From Streptomyces canus (GTDB lineage: Bacteria; Actinomycetota; Actinomycetes; Streptomycetales; Streptomycetaceae), in NCBI RefSeq assembly GCF_041435015.1, contig NZ_CP107989.1, positions 6,758,001 to 6,822,000 of the forward strand: DNA of 64,000 nt, read 5' to 3'. The notes below the pieces were generated by a model that was not told the origin of the DNA, did no database searches, and saw only the letters and a program-made list of their open reading frames with translations. Position numbers and translations under genes: made by a program. Positions 52,098 to 61,121 of the stretch are shown piece after piece (the stretch's first letter is position 1; each line of letters opens with the position of its first letter).

Positions 52098-52748
52098 TCA
52101 GTCCTTCCGGCCCGTCACCGCCACCGTCACACCCAGGCCGATCATGGTCAGCCCGCCGACCCCACCCACCCGGGAGAGGCGGCGCGGCGAGCGGGCGAAC
52201 CAGCCCCGCGCGGTCGCCGCGACCAGCCCCCACACGGCGTCGGAGACCAGCGCGATGACGTTGAACACCAGCCCGAGCAGCAGCATCTGCGCGGCCACAT
52301 GGCCCTGGCCGCGGTCCACGAACTGCGGCAGTACGGCGGCGAAGAACACGATGGTCTTGGGGTTGGTCACGCCGACCGCGAACCCCTCCCCGAACGTCCG
52401 CAGACCACCGTGCCCCGCCGCCGCAGCCGTCACGTCCTCGGCGAACGCCGCACGCAGCGACCCGCGACCGCGCCATGCCTTGACACCCAGGTACACGAGG
52501 TAGGCGGCACCGGCGAGCTTGAGCGTGGTGAAGACCAGGACCGAGCGCTCCACGATCGAGCCGACCCCGAACGCGACGGCCAGGACCAGCACGTAGGCGC
52601 CGACCGTGTTCCCCGCCACCGTGGTCAGGGCGGCCCGCCGGCCCTGAGCGAGCGCCCGGCCGATCACGAACAGCACGCTGGGTCCGGGGACCACGATCAG
52701 CAGGAACGACATGGCCGCGAAGGCGAGAAGACGGTCGGTGGGCACCAT
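52098..52748 (-). CDS. LysE family translocator
   Basis: A 216-residue membrane protein with six probable helices. Conserved parts: 'FLLIVVPGPSVLFVIGRALAQGRRAAL' at the start, and 'FAVGVTNPKTIVFFAAVLPQFVDRGQGH' mid-chain. ATG at 52746-52748 was chosen as the first codon before the helix; a longer frame reaches 52922 without family support. It would export an amino acid or similar compound. Confidence 0.9.
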   Translation of the reverse strand: MVPTDRLLAFAAMSFLLIVVPGPSVLFVIGRALAQGRRAALTTVAGNTVGAYVLVLAVAFGVGSIVERSVLVFTTLKLAGAAYLVYLGVKAWRGRGSLRAAFAEDVTAAAAGHGGLRTFGEGFAVGVTNPKTIVFFAAVLPQFVDRGQGHVAAQMLLLGLVFNVIALVSDAVWGLVAATARGWFARSPRRLSRVGGVGGLTMIGLGVTVAVTGRKD

Positions 52749-53054
52749 GCCGCCATGCAAGCACGGGGGACCCGCGCCCTCCAGCGGATTTCCGCCGACG
52801 GGCCCTCTGCCGCGCACCTCGGGCCGTGGAGCGAAGACCCTGCGCCGGGTCACCCAGCTCTTCCAGCGCACCGCCGACGGTCTGGTGAAGGCCGAAGCCG
52901 GTGGCCACGACGTCCGGGCCACGTCCGGGCACCCGTTCCGGGCCCGGCGCGGGTGTTCGACTTCGAGGACTACGCGACCGACCTCGACGGAGTCTCAGCG
53001 CGGGGCGGTCACCGGACGGTGCCCGCCCCTTCCGTTCCGAGCCGCGGCCCGGGC
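52749..53054. other. 306-base gap with no recognised gene
   Basis: High-G+C sequence with protein-like stretches in two frames of the plus strand ('VTQLFQRTADGLVKAEAGG', 'RVFDFEDYATDLDGVS') but no continuous gene. It may be a decayed gene; I cannot name it. It includes the promoter of the LysE gene. Confidence 0.4.
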
Positions 53055-53405
53055 TTACGCCGCCCGCACCGCGTACGTCGTGATCCGTACCGACTCGTCG
53101 TCCAGGCACTGCCCGGTCTCCAGGTCGAAGCGCTGCTTCAGCAGGGGCGAGGCCACGAACGGCCGTCCCTGGTGGGTGCCGGTCAGGCCGCGGGAGAGGA
53201 CCGCCGCGCCGCCGAAGGGGTCGCGGTTGTCGACGGCGTACAGGTTGCCGGCGCGGTCGCGGAACAGGGCGGCCTGACGGCCGTCGGGCAGCAGGGCCGC
53301 CACGCCCCGGCCGGGGAGCAGCCGGGTCAGCTCGCAGACCGCGAACCAGTCGTCGTTCAGCTGGAGTTCGACCTTCAGGTCGGTGGTCTCGGGTGCCAGG
53401 GTCAT
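53055..53405 (-). CDS. nirD: Assimilatory nitrite reductase small subunit
   Basis: A 116-residue NirD. It has the Rieske-like beta-fold of the family without the cysteine/histidine iron-sulphur ligands: 'LQLNDDWFAVCELTRLLPGRGVAALLPDGRQ', 'NRDPFGGAAVLSRGLTG', 'ASPLLKQRFDLETGQCLDD'. The ATG (53403-53405) overlaps the stop of nirB, so both are coupled. NirD supports the large subunit in reducing nitrite to ammonium with NADH or NADPH. Confidence 0.94.
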   Translation of the reverse strand: MTLAPETTDLKVELQLNDDWFAVCELTRLLPGRGVAALLPDGRQAALFRDRAGNLYAVDNRDPFGGAAVLSRGLTGTHQGRPFVASPLLKQRFDLETGQCLDDESVRITTYAVRAA

Positions 53406-55996
53406 CGCTGGGCGCTTCCTTCCAGGGGGCGGTGGCCGATGGTCAGCAGCGGCAGGTCGGGCTTGATCTGGTCGCGCTCGGCGACGAAGCCGACGACCGG
53501 GTCGGGGGTGTCGGGGGCGTTCACGAAGGACACGAACCGGGCTAGTTTCTCGGGGTCGTTGATGGTGGTCGCCCACTCGTCGGCGTAGTGCGCCACGTGG
53601 GCCGTCATCAGGGACTCCAGCTCCTCGCAGATGCCGAGGGAGTCCTCCACGACCACGTCACGGACGTGGTCCAGGCCGCCGGGGATGCGCTCCAGCCAGG
53701 TCGAGGTGCGCTCCAGACGGTCCGCGGTGCGGATGTAGAACATCAGGAACCGGTCGATCAGCTTGATCAGTTCGGCGTCCGAGAGGTCCTGGGCCAGCAG
53801 GTCCGCGTGGCGGGGGGTCGCGCCGCCGTTGCCGCCGACGTACAGGTTCCAGCCGTTGGAGGTGGCGATGACGCCGAAGTCCTTCGACTGGGCCTCGGCG
53901 CACTCGCGGGCGCAGCCGGAGACCGCCGACTTCAGCTTGTGCGGCGACCTCAGGCCCCGGTAGCGCAGCTCCAGATCGATCGCCATGCGGACCGAGTCCT
54001 GGACGCCGTAGCGGCACCAGGTCTGGCCGACGCAGGACTTCACCGTGCGCAGGGACTTGCCGTAGGCGTGGCCGGACTCGAAGCCGGCGTCCACCAACCG
54101 GGTCCAGATCAGCGGGAGTTGCTCGACGCGGGCGCCGAACATATCGATCCGCTGACCACCGGTGATCTTCGTGTAGAGACCGAAGTCGCGGGCGATCTCG
54201 CCGATCACGATGAGGCCCTCCGGGGTGATCTCACCGCCGGGGATGCGCGGGACGACCGAGTAGGAGCCGTTCTTCTGGATGTTGGCGAGGAAGTGGTCGT
54301 TGGAGTCCTGCAGCGAGGCCTGCTCGCCGTCCAGGACATAGCCGCTCGCGCCGATGGTCGGGGCGAGGGAGGCGATGATCGAGCCGACCGCCGGCTTGCA
54401 GATCTCGCAGCCGTCGCCGCCCTTGGCGCCGTCGCGGCCATAGCGGTCCAGGAGGTCCTGGTAGGTGTTGATGCGCAGGGCCAGGACGATCTCGTAGAGC
54501 TCCTCGCGGGTCTGCGAGAAGCAGCCGCACAGGCCCTTGTCGACCTCGACGCCGGACGCCTCCAGCTCGGCGGTGACCAGCTGGCCGAGCACCTTGACGC
54601 AACTGCCGCAGGTCGTACCGGCCTTGGTGCACTTCTTCACCTCGGGCACGGTCGTGCACTGGTGGTCGGTGACCGCGGCGCGGATCGTGCCCTTGCGGAC
54701 GTTGTTGCAGGAGCAGATGATCGCGTCGTCCGGCAGCGCGGTCGGGCCGAGCTGGACGGACTCCCCGGCACCGGCGGGCAGCACCAGCGACTCGGGCTTG
54801 ACCGGCGGAACCGAACCGGTGAACGCCTTCAGCGTGCCGTACGCCTCCGCGTCGCCGACCAGGATGCCGCCGAGCAGCGTGCCGTCGCGGCCGATGACGA
54901 GCTTCTTGTACAGGCCCGCACGGGAGTCGGAGTAGACGACGTCGAGGCAGTCCGCGGTCGCGCCGTGCGCGTCACCGAAGGAGGCGACGTCCACGCCGAG
55001 CAGCTTCAGCTTGGTGGACAGGTCCGCGCCGAGGAAGGCGGCCTCGTCGGAGGCGATGGTCGCCGCGGCCGTCTCGGCCTGCTCGTAACCGGGGGCCACC
55101 AGGCCGTACACCCGGCCGTCGGAGGCAAGCGCGCACTCGCCGATCGCGAAGACATGCGGGTCGGAGACCGTGCGGCACTGCTCGTCGACCGTGATGCCGC
55201 CGCGCTCGCCGACCGTCAGACCGCAGTCGCGGGCCAGCTGGTCGCGGGGGCGGACACCGGCGCTGAACACGACCAGGTCGGTGGCGAGTTCGCTGCCGTC
55301 GGAGAGCTTCATCCCGGTGACGGCACCCTCCGCGTCGACCACGATCTCCTGCGTGCCCACCCCGGTGTGGACGCTCAGGCCCATCTCCTCGATGGTGCGC
55401 AGCAGCGCCGCGCCACCGCCCTCGTCGACCTGCACCGGCATCAGCCGCGGCGCGAACTCCACGATGTGGGAGGTGAGTCCGAGACCCTTCAGCGCGCCGG
55501 CCGCCTCCAGACCGAGCAGACCGCCGCCGACCACGGCACCGGTGGTGCGCGTCTTCGCGTACTCCTCGATGGCGAGGAGGTCCTCGATCGTGCGGTAGAC
55601 GAAACAGCCCTGGGCGTCCTTGTTGGGGACCGGCGGCACGAACGGGTAGGAGCCGGTGGCGAGGACGAGGGTCTCGTACGCGAAGACCTGACCGGACTTC
55701 GCGGTGACCTGCTTCGCCTCGCGGTCGACAGCGACGGCCGGGTCGCCGACGTACAGCTCGATGCCGTGCGTCTCGATGAACTCCATGTCGGTCACGGAGA
55801 GGTCCTCGGGCGTCTTGCCCGAGAAGTACGAGGTGAGCGCGACGCGGTCGTACGCGGGACGCGGCTCCTCGCACAGCACGACCACGCGGTGGGTGGCGGT
55901 CATGCCGCGCTCGGCGAGTGCTTCGAGGAAGCGCTGGCCGACCATGCCGTGGCCGACGAGCACGATCGTGGGGGTGGGCCCCGGGGTGGCGGTCAT
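53402..55996 (-). CDS. nirB: Assimilatory nitrite reductase large subunit
   Basis: An 864-residue flavoprotein reducing nitrite to ammonium in the cytoplasm. The N-terminal FAD/NAD(P)H half has 'TIVLVGHGMVGQRFLEAL', 'VVGGGLLGLEAAGAL' and 'VFAIGECAL'. A BFD-like [2Fe-2S] segment follows ('CSCNNVRKGTIRAAV', 'CTKAGTTCGSCVKVLG'). The siroheme/[4Fe-4S] site is canonical: 'CVGQTWCRYG' (C-x5-C) near 654 and 'GCARECAEAQ' (C-x3-C) near 693. I chose ATG 55994-55996, with GGAGG eight bases upstream of the spacer; ATG 56011 is weaker. It follows the FAD gene by one base and precedes nirD. Confidence 0.95.
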   Translation of the reverse strand: MTATPGPTPTIVLVGHGMVGQRFLEALAERGMTATHRVVVLCEEPRPAYDRVALTSYFSGKTPEDLSVTDMEFIETHGIELYVGDPAVAVDREAKQVTAKSGQVFAYETLVLATGSYPFVPPVPNKDAQGCFVYRTIEDLLAIEEYAKTRTTGAVVGGGLLGLEAAGALKGLGLTSHIVEFAPRLMPVQVDEGGGAALLRTIEEMGLSVHTGVGTQEIVVDAEGAVTGMKLSDGSELATDLVVFSAGVRPRDQLARDCGLTVGERGGITVDEQCRTVSDPHVFAIGECALASDGRVYGLVAPGYEQAETAAATIASDEAAFLGADLSTKLKLLGVDVASFGDAHGATADCLDVVYSDSRAGLYKKLVIGRDGTLLGGILVGDAEAYGTLKAFTGSVPPVKPESLVLPAGAGESVQLGPTALPDDAIICSCNNVRKGTIRAAVTDHQCTTVPEVKKCTKAGTTCGSCVKVLGQLVTAELEASGVEVDKGLCGCFSQTREELYEIVLALRINTYQDLLDRYGRDGAKGGDGCEICKPAVGSIIASLAPTIGASGYVLDGEQASLQDSNDHFLANIQKNGSYSVVPRIPGGEITPEGLIVIGEIARDFGLYTKITGGQRIDMFGARVEQLPLIWTRLVDAGFESGHAYGKSLRTVKSCVGQTWCRYGVQDSVRMAIDLELRYRGLRSPHKLKSAVSGCARECAEAQSKDFGVIATSNGWNLYVGGNGGATPRHADLLAQDLSDAELIKLIDRFLMFYIRTADRLERTSTWLERIPGGLDHVRDVVVEDSLGICEELESLMTAHVAHYADEWATTINDPEKLARFVSFVNAPDTPDPVVGFVAERDQIKPDLPLLTIGHRPLEGSAQR

Positions 55997-55997
55997 C

Positions 55998-57212
55998 TCA
56001 GGAGCCTCCATCGTTGGTGAGCAGGTGGAGCAGCGGGCCGCCGTCGGAGGGGAGCGGCTCTGCTCCCTCCCAGGCGCGGGCGAGCGCGCCGACGGTGCCG
56101 AGTTCGCCGACGAGGACCCCGCCGACCAGGCGGTCGTCGCGGACGACGACCTTGCGATAGGTGCCGCGGGTGGCGTCCGCGAGCTGGACGACGTCGTCGC
56201 CCGGGAGCGCCTCGGTCTCGCCGAACGCCGCCAGGTCGAAGGCGGTCTGCCCCGGCAGCGTGAGCCGGGTCAGCGAACGGGTCCCGGTGTAGCGGGCGTT
56301 CACCCGACCGGCCAGCAACTCGGCGAGCACATCGGCCTGTTCGAGGGCCGGCGTGGCGAGGCCGTAGACATTGCCGTCGTGCTGGGCGCAGTCGCCGATG
56401 GCGTGGATGTACGGGTCGGACGTGCGCAGTTCGTCGTCGACGACGACTCCCTTGCGGACCTGAAGCCCCGCGGTCTGCGCGAGACCGACACGGGGGTGGA
56501 CCCCGCAGGCCAGGACCACGATCTCGGCGTCCAGGGCGTATCCGTCGGCCATCTCGACCGAGCGGACCGCGCCGCCGACGCAGCGCACGTCACGGACGCG
56601 CAGATCGGTGTGGACCTCGACGCCGAGGTCGCCGAGGTGGCGCCGGACCAGCTTGGACGCGCTCGGGTCGAGCTGGCGCTCCATCAGCCGCTCGGACTGC
56701 TGGGCCAGCATGACCTGGGCGCCACGCTGGGCGAGCGCGCGGGCCGCCGAGACCCCGAGGAGCCCGCCGCCGATCACGACCGCCTTCACTCCCGGCCGGA
56801 CCGCCTTGGACAGGCCCAGGCAGTCGTCCATGGTGCGGAAGGCATGGACGCCCTCCGGCAGCTCGTGGTCGGGGGTGAACAGACCGCGCAGCGGCGGCAG
56901 TACCGGGTTCGAGCCGGTGGCCAGAACCAGCCGGTCGTATGCGATCTTCGAACCGTCCGCGCACTCGACGGTCCGCGCCTCGCGGTCGATGCCCACGACC
57001 CGGGCACGGGTCAGCGCGGTCGGCGCCGGAAGCGCGATCACGTCCGGGGTGTACCGTCCCGCCAGCACCTCGGCGAGGAGCACCCGGTTGTACGGGCGGT
57101 GCTCCTCCTCGCCGACGAGCGTCACGGGCGTGCCGAGCTCTCCGAGCCGCCGGGCGAGTCGGACGCCCGCGAGCCCGGCGCCGATCACCACCACACGCGT
57201 ATTCGAGGTCAT
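55998..57212 (-). CDS. FAD-dependent pyridine nucleotide oxidoreductase of the nitrite operon
   Basis: A 404-residue flavoprotein like the N-terminal half of NirB: 'RVVVIGAGLAGVRLARRLGELG' for FAD, 'AVVIGGGLLGVSAARALAQRG' for NAD(P)H, 'IHAIGDCAQ' for FAD ribityl, and a C-terminal dimer part. It is the first gene of the operon FAD protein-nirB-nirD, with one base before nirB. In actinomycetes such proteins probably feed electrons to nitrite or nitrate reductase (NasB-like role, inference). The upstream region has a GlnR-like site. No iron-sulphur cysteines are seen. Confidence 0.9.
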   Translation of the reverse strand: MTSNTRVVVIGAGLAGVRLARRLGELGTPVTLVGEEEHRPYNRVLLAEVLAGRYTPDVIALPAPTALTRARVVGIDREARTVECADGSKIAYDRLVLATGSNPVLPPLRGLFTPDHELPEGVHAFRTMDDCLGLSKAVRPGVKAVVIGGGLLGVSAARALAQRGAQVMLAQQSERLMERQLDPSASKLVRRHLGDLGVEVHTDLRVRDVRCVGGAVRSVEMADGYALDAEIVVLACGVHPRVGLAQTAGLQVRKGVVVDDELRTSDPYIHAIGDCAQHDGNVYGLATPALEQADVLAELLAGRVNARYTGTRSLTRLTLPGQTAFDLAAFGETEALPGDDVVQLADATRGTYRKVVVRDDRLVGGVLVGELGTVGALARAWEGAEPLPSDGGPLLHLLTNDGGS

Positions 57213-57224
57213 ATCCAGGAGCCT

Positions 57225-57262
57225 GCGTTGCGGGTGTTACCCGACCGCATCACGTCTGTTTC
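57225..57262 (-). promoter_or_regulatory. Candidate GlnR box of the nitrite reductase operon
   Basis: On the minus strand: GAAAC-6-GATGC-6-GTAAC-6-AACGC. Four 5-mers at 11-base spacing fit the Streptomyces GlnR layout (gTnAc-n6-GaAAc repeated). It lies 13-50 bases before the first gene of the operon. GlnR controls nirB in S. coelicolor, which supports the call. Confidence 0.65.
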
Positions 57263-57534
57263 CCGCGAGGAACGCTGCCCTCAGCTGGTGCCGGGACCGG
57301 ATGTGAGGGTTCGGCGCGGACGGCCGGTGCGCACTGTGAGGAGGGCCGCGGTGCGGGCGTCGACGCCGGTGAGGGCGTACGGCCTGGTCTACGACCCGTC
57401 CTCTCCCGGCCCCCGGTACGGCGCCCGCGCTCCGCCGCCGTGTGACGGTACCCACGTTCCGCCGCCGCGATCCCGCGGTCCAGGGTGTCCCGGGGGTGTG
57501 CCTCACGGCCCTCGGGCCGGTCCCGCTGCACGGT

Positions 57535-57760
57535 CTGCCGACCGGCACCCCGGCCCTGTACGCGCTCGGCACCAACAAGGCGGTCGCCATCGTCGGCACC
57601 TCGGGGGCCGCGGTGACGTACGGCCGGCCGTCCGCACACGGAGGTGCTCAAGCCGCTGATCATGGTCGTACTGCTGGGTGTCGCCCCCTTCGTCAGCCTG
57701 CGCCCCGCCTTCGGCGCCGCCCCGCATTGCCGCACCGACGACGGAGCACGGGCGATGTTC
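57535..57760 (+). pseudogene. Relic of a TauE/SafE-type sulfite exporter
   Basis: Two pieces of one family lie in different frames. 57535-57634 reads 'LPTGTPALYALGTNKAVAIV' then 'GTSGAAVTYGR', the typical first-half signature (GTNK...TSAAVTY). 57637-57720 reads 'EVLKPLIMVVLLGVAPFV' then 'SLRPAFG', the second-half signature. The ~40 residues that should lie between are deleted, and the frame changes. The remaining part of 57213-57851 holds the GlnR box and no other gene I support. Confidence 0.7.
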
Positions 57761-57851
57761 GCTCGGCACGGCACCGCCCTGCGGCGGCGGCATCGCGCTG
57801 GTCGCCGATATTGCGTACGAACAGCGGCTCGCCTGACGCTACGGTGGCGCC

Positions 57852-58397
57852 GTGACGACTCAGGTGATCGTGCTCAACGGCGGGTCCAGCTCGGGCAAGT
57901 CCGGGATCGTGCGCTGTCTGCAGGCGGTTCTGCCGGACCCGTGGCTGGCCTTCGGGATCGACGGGTTCGTCGAGTCGATGCCCGCCTCGCTCCAGTCCTC
58001 CGGCACGGGCATCGAGTTCGCGGCGGACGGCGGAGTGAGCGTGGGCGAGGAGTTCACGCGGCTGGAGGCGGCCTGGCGGGCCGGGGTCGCCGCGACGGCC
58101 TGGGCGGGCGCCCGGGTGATCGTCGACGACGTGTTCCTGGGCGGAGCGCACTCCCAGGAACGGTGGCGGAAGTCGCTGGACGGACTGGACGTGCTGTGGG
58201 TCGGCGTCCGGTGCGACGCGGAGGTGGCCGCGGGGCGGGAGATCGTCCGGGGCGACCGGTCGCGGGGGATGGCCGAGAAGCATGCGGAACTCGTCCACCA
58301 GGGCGTGGTCTACGACCTCGAGGTCGACACCACCCACACCGAGGCCCTGGACTGCGCGCGCACCATCGCCGAGGCGGTCGTCAGCGGTGCCCCGTGA
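57852..58397 (+). CDS. Chloramphenicol phosphotransferase-like kinase
   Basis: A 181-residue P-loop kinase of the CPT family. The P-loop is GGSSSGKS (10-17), preceded by 'VIVLN' and followed by '[14 protein letters not shown]' with the catalytic-type Asp. '[10 protein letters not shown]' is Walker B-like, and '[32 protein letters not shown]' is the lid and substrate region. In S. venezuelae the CPT enzyme phosphorylates chloramphenicol on its primary alcohol; here the substrate may be chloramphenicol or an unrelated alcohol. GTG 57852 is the only sensible start. Its end overlaps the sortase gene by 17 bases (convergent). Confidence 0.9.
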   Translation: MTTQVIVLNGGSSSGKSGIVRCLQAVLPDPWLAFGIDGFVESMPASLQSSGTGIEFAADGGVSVGEEFTRLEAAWRAGVAATAWAGARVIVDDVFLGGAHSQERWRKSLDGLDVLWVGVRCDAEVAAGREIVRGDRSRGMAEKHAELVHQGVVYDLEVDTTHTEALDCARTIAEAVVSGAP

Positions 58398-59007
58398 GAT
58401 GCGCGAACACCACCACGTTCCCCCGGTAACCGGTCGAGCGTGAGTAGCCGCCGCCGCAGGTGATCACCCGCAGCTCGGGCCTGCTCGCGGCCCCGTACAC
58501 CTTCTCGTCGGGGAAGGCCTTCGCGTCGTACACCTCGACCGCGTCCACCGTGAACACCGCGACGCTTCCGTCGCGCCGGTCCACCTCGATCGCGCTGCCC
58601 TTCCGGAGGGCGCCGAGGTCGTAGAAGACGGCGGGTCCTTCGGCGTTGTCGACATGCCCGGCGACGATCGCGGTGCCCGTCTCGCCCGGGGTGGTGCCGG
58701 ACTCGTACCAGCCGGCGAGGTTCTTCCTGCCGGCCGGGGGGACGTCGAGACTGCCGCTCCGGGTGAGGGCGAGGCCCATCAGCGGCGCGTCCACGCGGAT
58801 CGAGGGGATGCGCACGCGGTCCGGCGGGGACGGCGACAGCGCGGGCGCCGCGGCCCGACGGGTGTCCACACCCGCGTGCGCCTGGGCCGCGGACGGCTGC
58901 GGCGGGGCGTGTGTCTCGGCGCCGCTGCGCAGCAGCCACGCGCCGGTGCACAGGGCCACCACGGTGACGCCCGCTATGACGGTGTTGCCGAAGCCGCGGT
59001 TGCGCAC
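58381..59007 (-). CDS. Class F sortase
   Basis: A 208-residue membrane-bound transpeptidase. One N-terminal helix (about 8-27) is followed by a Pro/Ala-rich linker and the sortase barrel: '[18 protein letters not shown]', catalytic His118 in '[10 protein letters not shown]', catalytic Cys184 in '[28 protein letters not shown]', with Arg192 or Arg195 as the likely third residue. Class F sortases are common in actinobacteria, though their substrates are little known. A small surface protein gene follows upstream (59119-59637) on the same strand and could be its substrate or partner. It is convergent with the CPT-like gene. Confidence 0.93.
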   Translation of the reverse strand: MRNRGFGNTVIAGVTVVALCTGAWLLRSGAETHAPPQPSAAQAHAGVDTRRAAAPALSPSPPDRVRIPSIRVDAPLMGLALTRSGSLDVPPAGRKNLAGWYESGTTPGETGTAIVAGHVDNAEGPAVFYDLGALRKGSAIEVDRRDGSVAVFTVDAVEVYDAKAFPDEKVYGAASRPELRVITCGGGYSRSTGYRGNVVVFAHLTGHR

Positions 59008-59118
59008 AGGAACCTCCTCCTCGACGGCCTGCCCGTCCCCCTCCGGGCCGCGAGGGGCATCGGACCCGGAGGGGGAGGGGACATGCGGTACCGGCGGACG
59101 GACAGCGGAGGGTGTCCG

Positions 59119-59637
59119 TCAGATCCCGTCGCCTCTCGCCCGGCGATGCAGGAGCCAGGTACCGCCCGCGGCGGCGACGGCGAGAGCCGCCACACCGGCC
59201 GCGGTCTGTACGGGATCGGGGCCCAGAGCGCCACCGACCCCCGTCTTCACACTTCCTCTGGGATGCACCGACTGACGCTGCGAGGTCAGCGTGACCACCA
59301 GGTCACCGGTCACCCGCCGGCCGCCCTCCGCACAGGTCGCGGCGATCTCGTACGTCCCCGGCTGCGCGCTCGGCGGCACTCGGAACTGTCCGATCGCGTC
59401 ACCCTCGTGTGTGCTGGGCGCCAGCGTGAAGGAGTCCGCGCCCACCGCGCTGGCGTCTCCCTGCGCCGTACCGCCGTCCCCGCACGCGGCCGTGTTCACC
59501 GTGACCTGGCCGCCGGGCACCGCGGACGACGGGAAGATCTCGAGACCGTCCGAGTCCCCCGCGTACGCGGGGGCACAGACGAGACCCGCGGCGACGACGA
59601 GCGCGCTGCCGGTCAGCAGCCGGGCGGTGGGGCGCAT
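59119..59637 (-). CDS. Secreted surface protein paired with class F sortase
   Basis: A 172-residue exported protein. Its signal peptide 'MRPTARLLTGSALVVAAGLVCAPAYAG' is followed by a single Ig-like beta domain with two cysteines ('NTAACGDGG', 'IAATCAEGG') likely forming a disulfide. The tail 'TGVGGALGPDPVQTAAGVAA', hydrophobic helix and 'HRRARGDG' resemble a wall-sorting or membrane anchor, though no LPxTG is seen; 'KTGVGG' may take its place. It lies 111 bases upstream of the class F sortase gene. Confidence 0.75.
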   Translation of the reverse strand: MRPTARLLTGSALVVAAGLVCAPAYAGDSDGLEIFPSSAVPGGQVTVNTAACGDGGTAQGDASAVGADSFTLAPSTHEGDAIGQFRVPPSAQPGTYEIAATCAEGGRRVTGDLVVTLTSQRQSVHPRGSVKTGVGGALGPDPVQTAAGVAALAVAAAGGTWLLHRRARGDGI

Positions 59638-59876
59638 GATGCTCCTTCGAGCTCTCGAGTGGATCCCTGTGCCTTCGAGGTAAGTGGCAGTGGGCCGAGC
59701 CCGCTTCCTGAGAGTTCGTCAGAAATGTGGTGAATGGGTGTCAGATCGCCGTGACCCGGGCCGGGTCGGGCGGAGTTTCAGCAGGTCATCGCCGTACGGC
59801 GGGCAGGTCGCCGAAGAGAACCCGAAGAGTGCGGGGCGCGCGTGTGAACGGGTGACCCGTCGCCCGCGATCCGCGC

Positions 59877-59907
59877 TTGACCTCAACGTTGGTTGAGGTA
59901 TCAGGCT
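59877..59907 (+). promoter_or_regulatory. SoxR box and MerR-type promoter
   Basis: CCTCAACGTTGGTTGAGG (59881-59898) closely matches the enterobacterial soxbox CCTCAAGTTAACTTGAGG. A TTGACC -35 (59877-59882) and CAGGCT -10 (59902-59907) are 19 bases apart, the long spacing typical of MerR-family promoters. In S. coelicolor the equivalent gene SCO2478 is a known SoxR target. The rest of the 59638-59914 gap holds nothing else I can name. Confidence 0.85.
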
Positions 59908-59914
59908 GGCCCGC

Positions 59915-60496
59915 ATGCAGACAGACACCGCTCCTCTCCACGTCGCCCTGGTCATCGGCAGCAACCGTCACGGCCGCTTCGGTCCCGTCGTCGCCGACTG
60001 GCTCCTCGACCGCCTCCGCGATCGCGACGACCTGGTCCCCGCGATCGTGGACGTGGCCGAGACCGACCTGCCCATGACCATGGCGCCGAGTCCCGAGGTG
60101 ACCGCCGCCCTCGCCTCGGTGACCCCGAAACTCGCGTCGGCGGACGCCTTCGTGGTCCTCACCCCCGAGTACAACCACTCCTACCCGGCCGGCCTGAAGA
60201 ACCTGATCGACTGGCACTTCACGGAGTGGCAGGCCAAGCCGGTGGCCCTCGTCTCCTACGGCGGCATCTCGGGCGGCCTGCGAGCGGTGGAACACCTCCG
60301 CCAGGTCTTCGCGGAACTCCACGCGGTGACGGTCAGGGACACGGTGAGCTTCCACAACGCGGGGGGTTCTTTCGCGGACGGTCGGTTGAAGGATCCGTCG
60401 GGTCCGGACGCCGCGGCGAAGACGATGCTGGACCAGCTGGTGTGGTGGGGGCGGGTGCTGAGGGAGGGGAGGGCCGCCAGGTCGTACGGAGGGTGA
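59915..60496 (+). CDS. NAD(P)H-dependent FMN reductase (SCO2478-like)
   Basis: A 193-residue flavodoxin-fold reductase. FMN phosphate binding: 'LVIGSNRHGRFGPVVADWL'. FMN ring site: 'VLTPEYNHSYPAGLKNLIDW', and 'ALVSYGGISGGLRAVEHL'. It reduces FMN or quinones with NAD(P)H. The SoxR box directly upstream means it should be induced by redox-active compounds such as the cell's own pigments. The start codon ATG 59915 is only about 8-17 bases from the -10, so the message may be nearly leaderless. Confidence 0.94.
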   Translation: MQTDTAPLHVALVIGSNRHGRFGPVVADWLLDRLRDRDDLVPAIVDVAETDLPMTMAPSPEVTAALASVTPKLASADAFVVLTPEYNHSYPAGLKNLIDWHFTEWQAKPVALVSYGGISGGLRAVEHLRQVFAELHAVTVRDTVSFHNAGGSFADGRLKDPSGPDAAAKTMLDQLVWWGRVLREGRAARSYGG

Positions 60497-60553
60497 ACGG
60501 CCGGCGGTCGGGGATGTCGCGCCGGGCCCCCGTATCGGCGCTACGGTGAGGCG

Positions 60554-60988
60554 ATGGGCATGGAACAGCGCATCACCCTGATCACGCTGGGCGTCTCGGA
60601 CCTGGCCCGTTCCAAGGCCTTCTACGAGGCTTTGGGCTGGCGCGGCCAGGAGGTCGCGGAGACCGTCTTCTTCCAGGCCGGGGGGCTGGGCCTGGTCCTG
60701 TGGAGCCGGGAGAAACTGGCGGCGGACTGCGGCCTCGAACCGGGCCCGGCGTACGGCTTCGGCGGGATCGCCCTCGCCCACAACGTCCGTTCGGCGGCGG
60801 AGGTCGACGCCCTCCTGGCGAAGGTGGCCGAGGCGGGTGGCACGATCACCAAACCGGCCGCGGTGAACGAGATCGGCTTCTACTCCAGTGCCTTCACGGA
60901 CCCGGACGGCCACGCCTGGGAGCTGGCGTACAACCCGGGCTTCCCCTTGGCGGAGGACGGCACGCTCACGCTTCCGGACTTCGGCTGA
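60554..60988 (+). CDS. VOC family (glyoxalase/bleomycin resistance-like) protein
   Basis: A 144-residue protein of two beta-alpha-beta-beta-beta repeats: 'RITLITLGVSDLARSKAFYEALGW' and the second repeat with 'AAEVDALLAKVAEAGGTITKPA' and 'YSSAFTDPDGHAWELAYNPG', in which His and Glu are typical metal ligands. The function could be small-molecule binding, resistance or isomerase. It starts 57 bases after the FMN reductase and might share its transcript. The 3' side meets the IS element 130 bases on. Confidence 0.9.
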   Translation: MGMEQRITLITLGVSDLARSKAFYEALGWRGQEVAETVFFQAGGLGLVLWSREKLAADCGLEPGPAYGFGGIALAHNVRSAAEVDALLAKVAEAGGTITKPAAVNEIGFYSSAFTDPDGHAWELAYNPGFPLAEDGTLTLPDFG

Positions 60989-61121
60989 CGCCCGTGGCTG
61001 GGCGCCCCAATCCGAAGGGACGCCCCCATGGCGTCGCCGCCGGTCGCCCGGGAGTGCGTGCCGGGCCCCCGCCTCCGCGACGTCGGCCTGGTCCGCGGGA
61101 CAGGGTCCAGACCTGGCCTAG

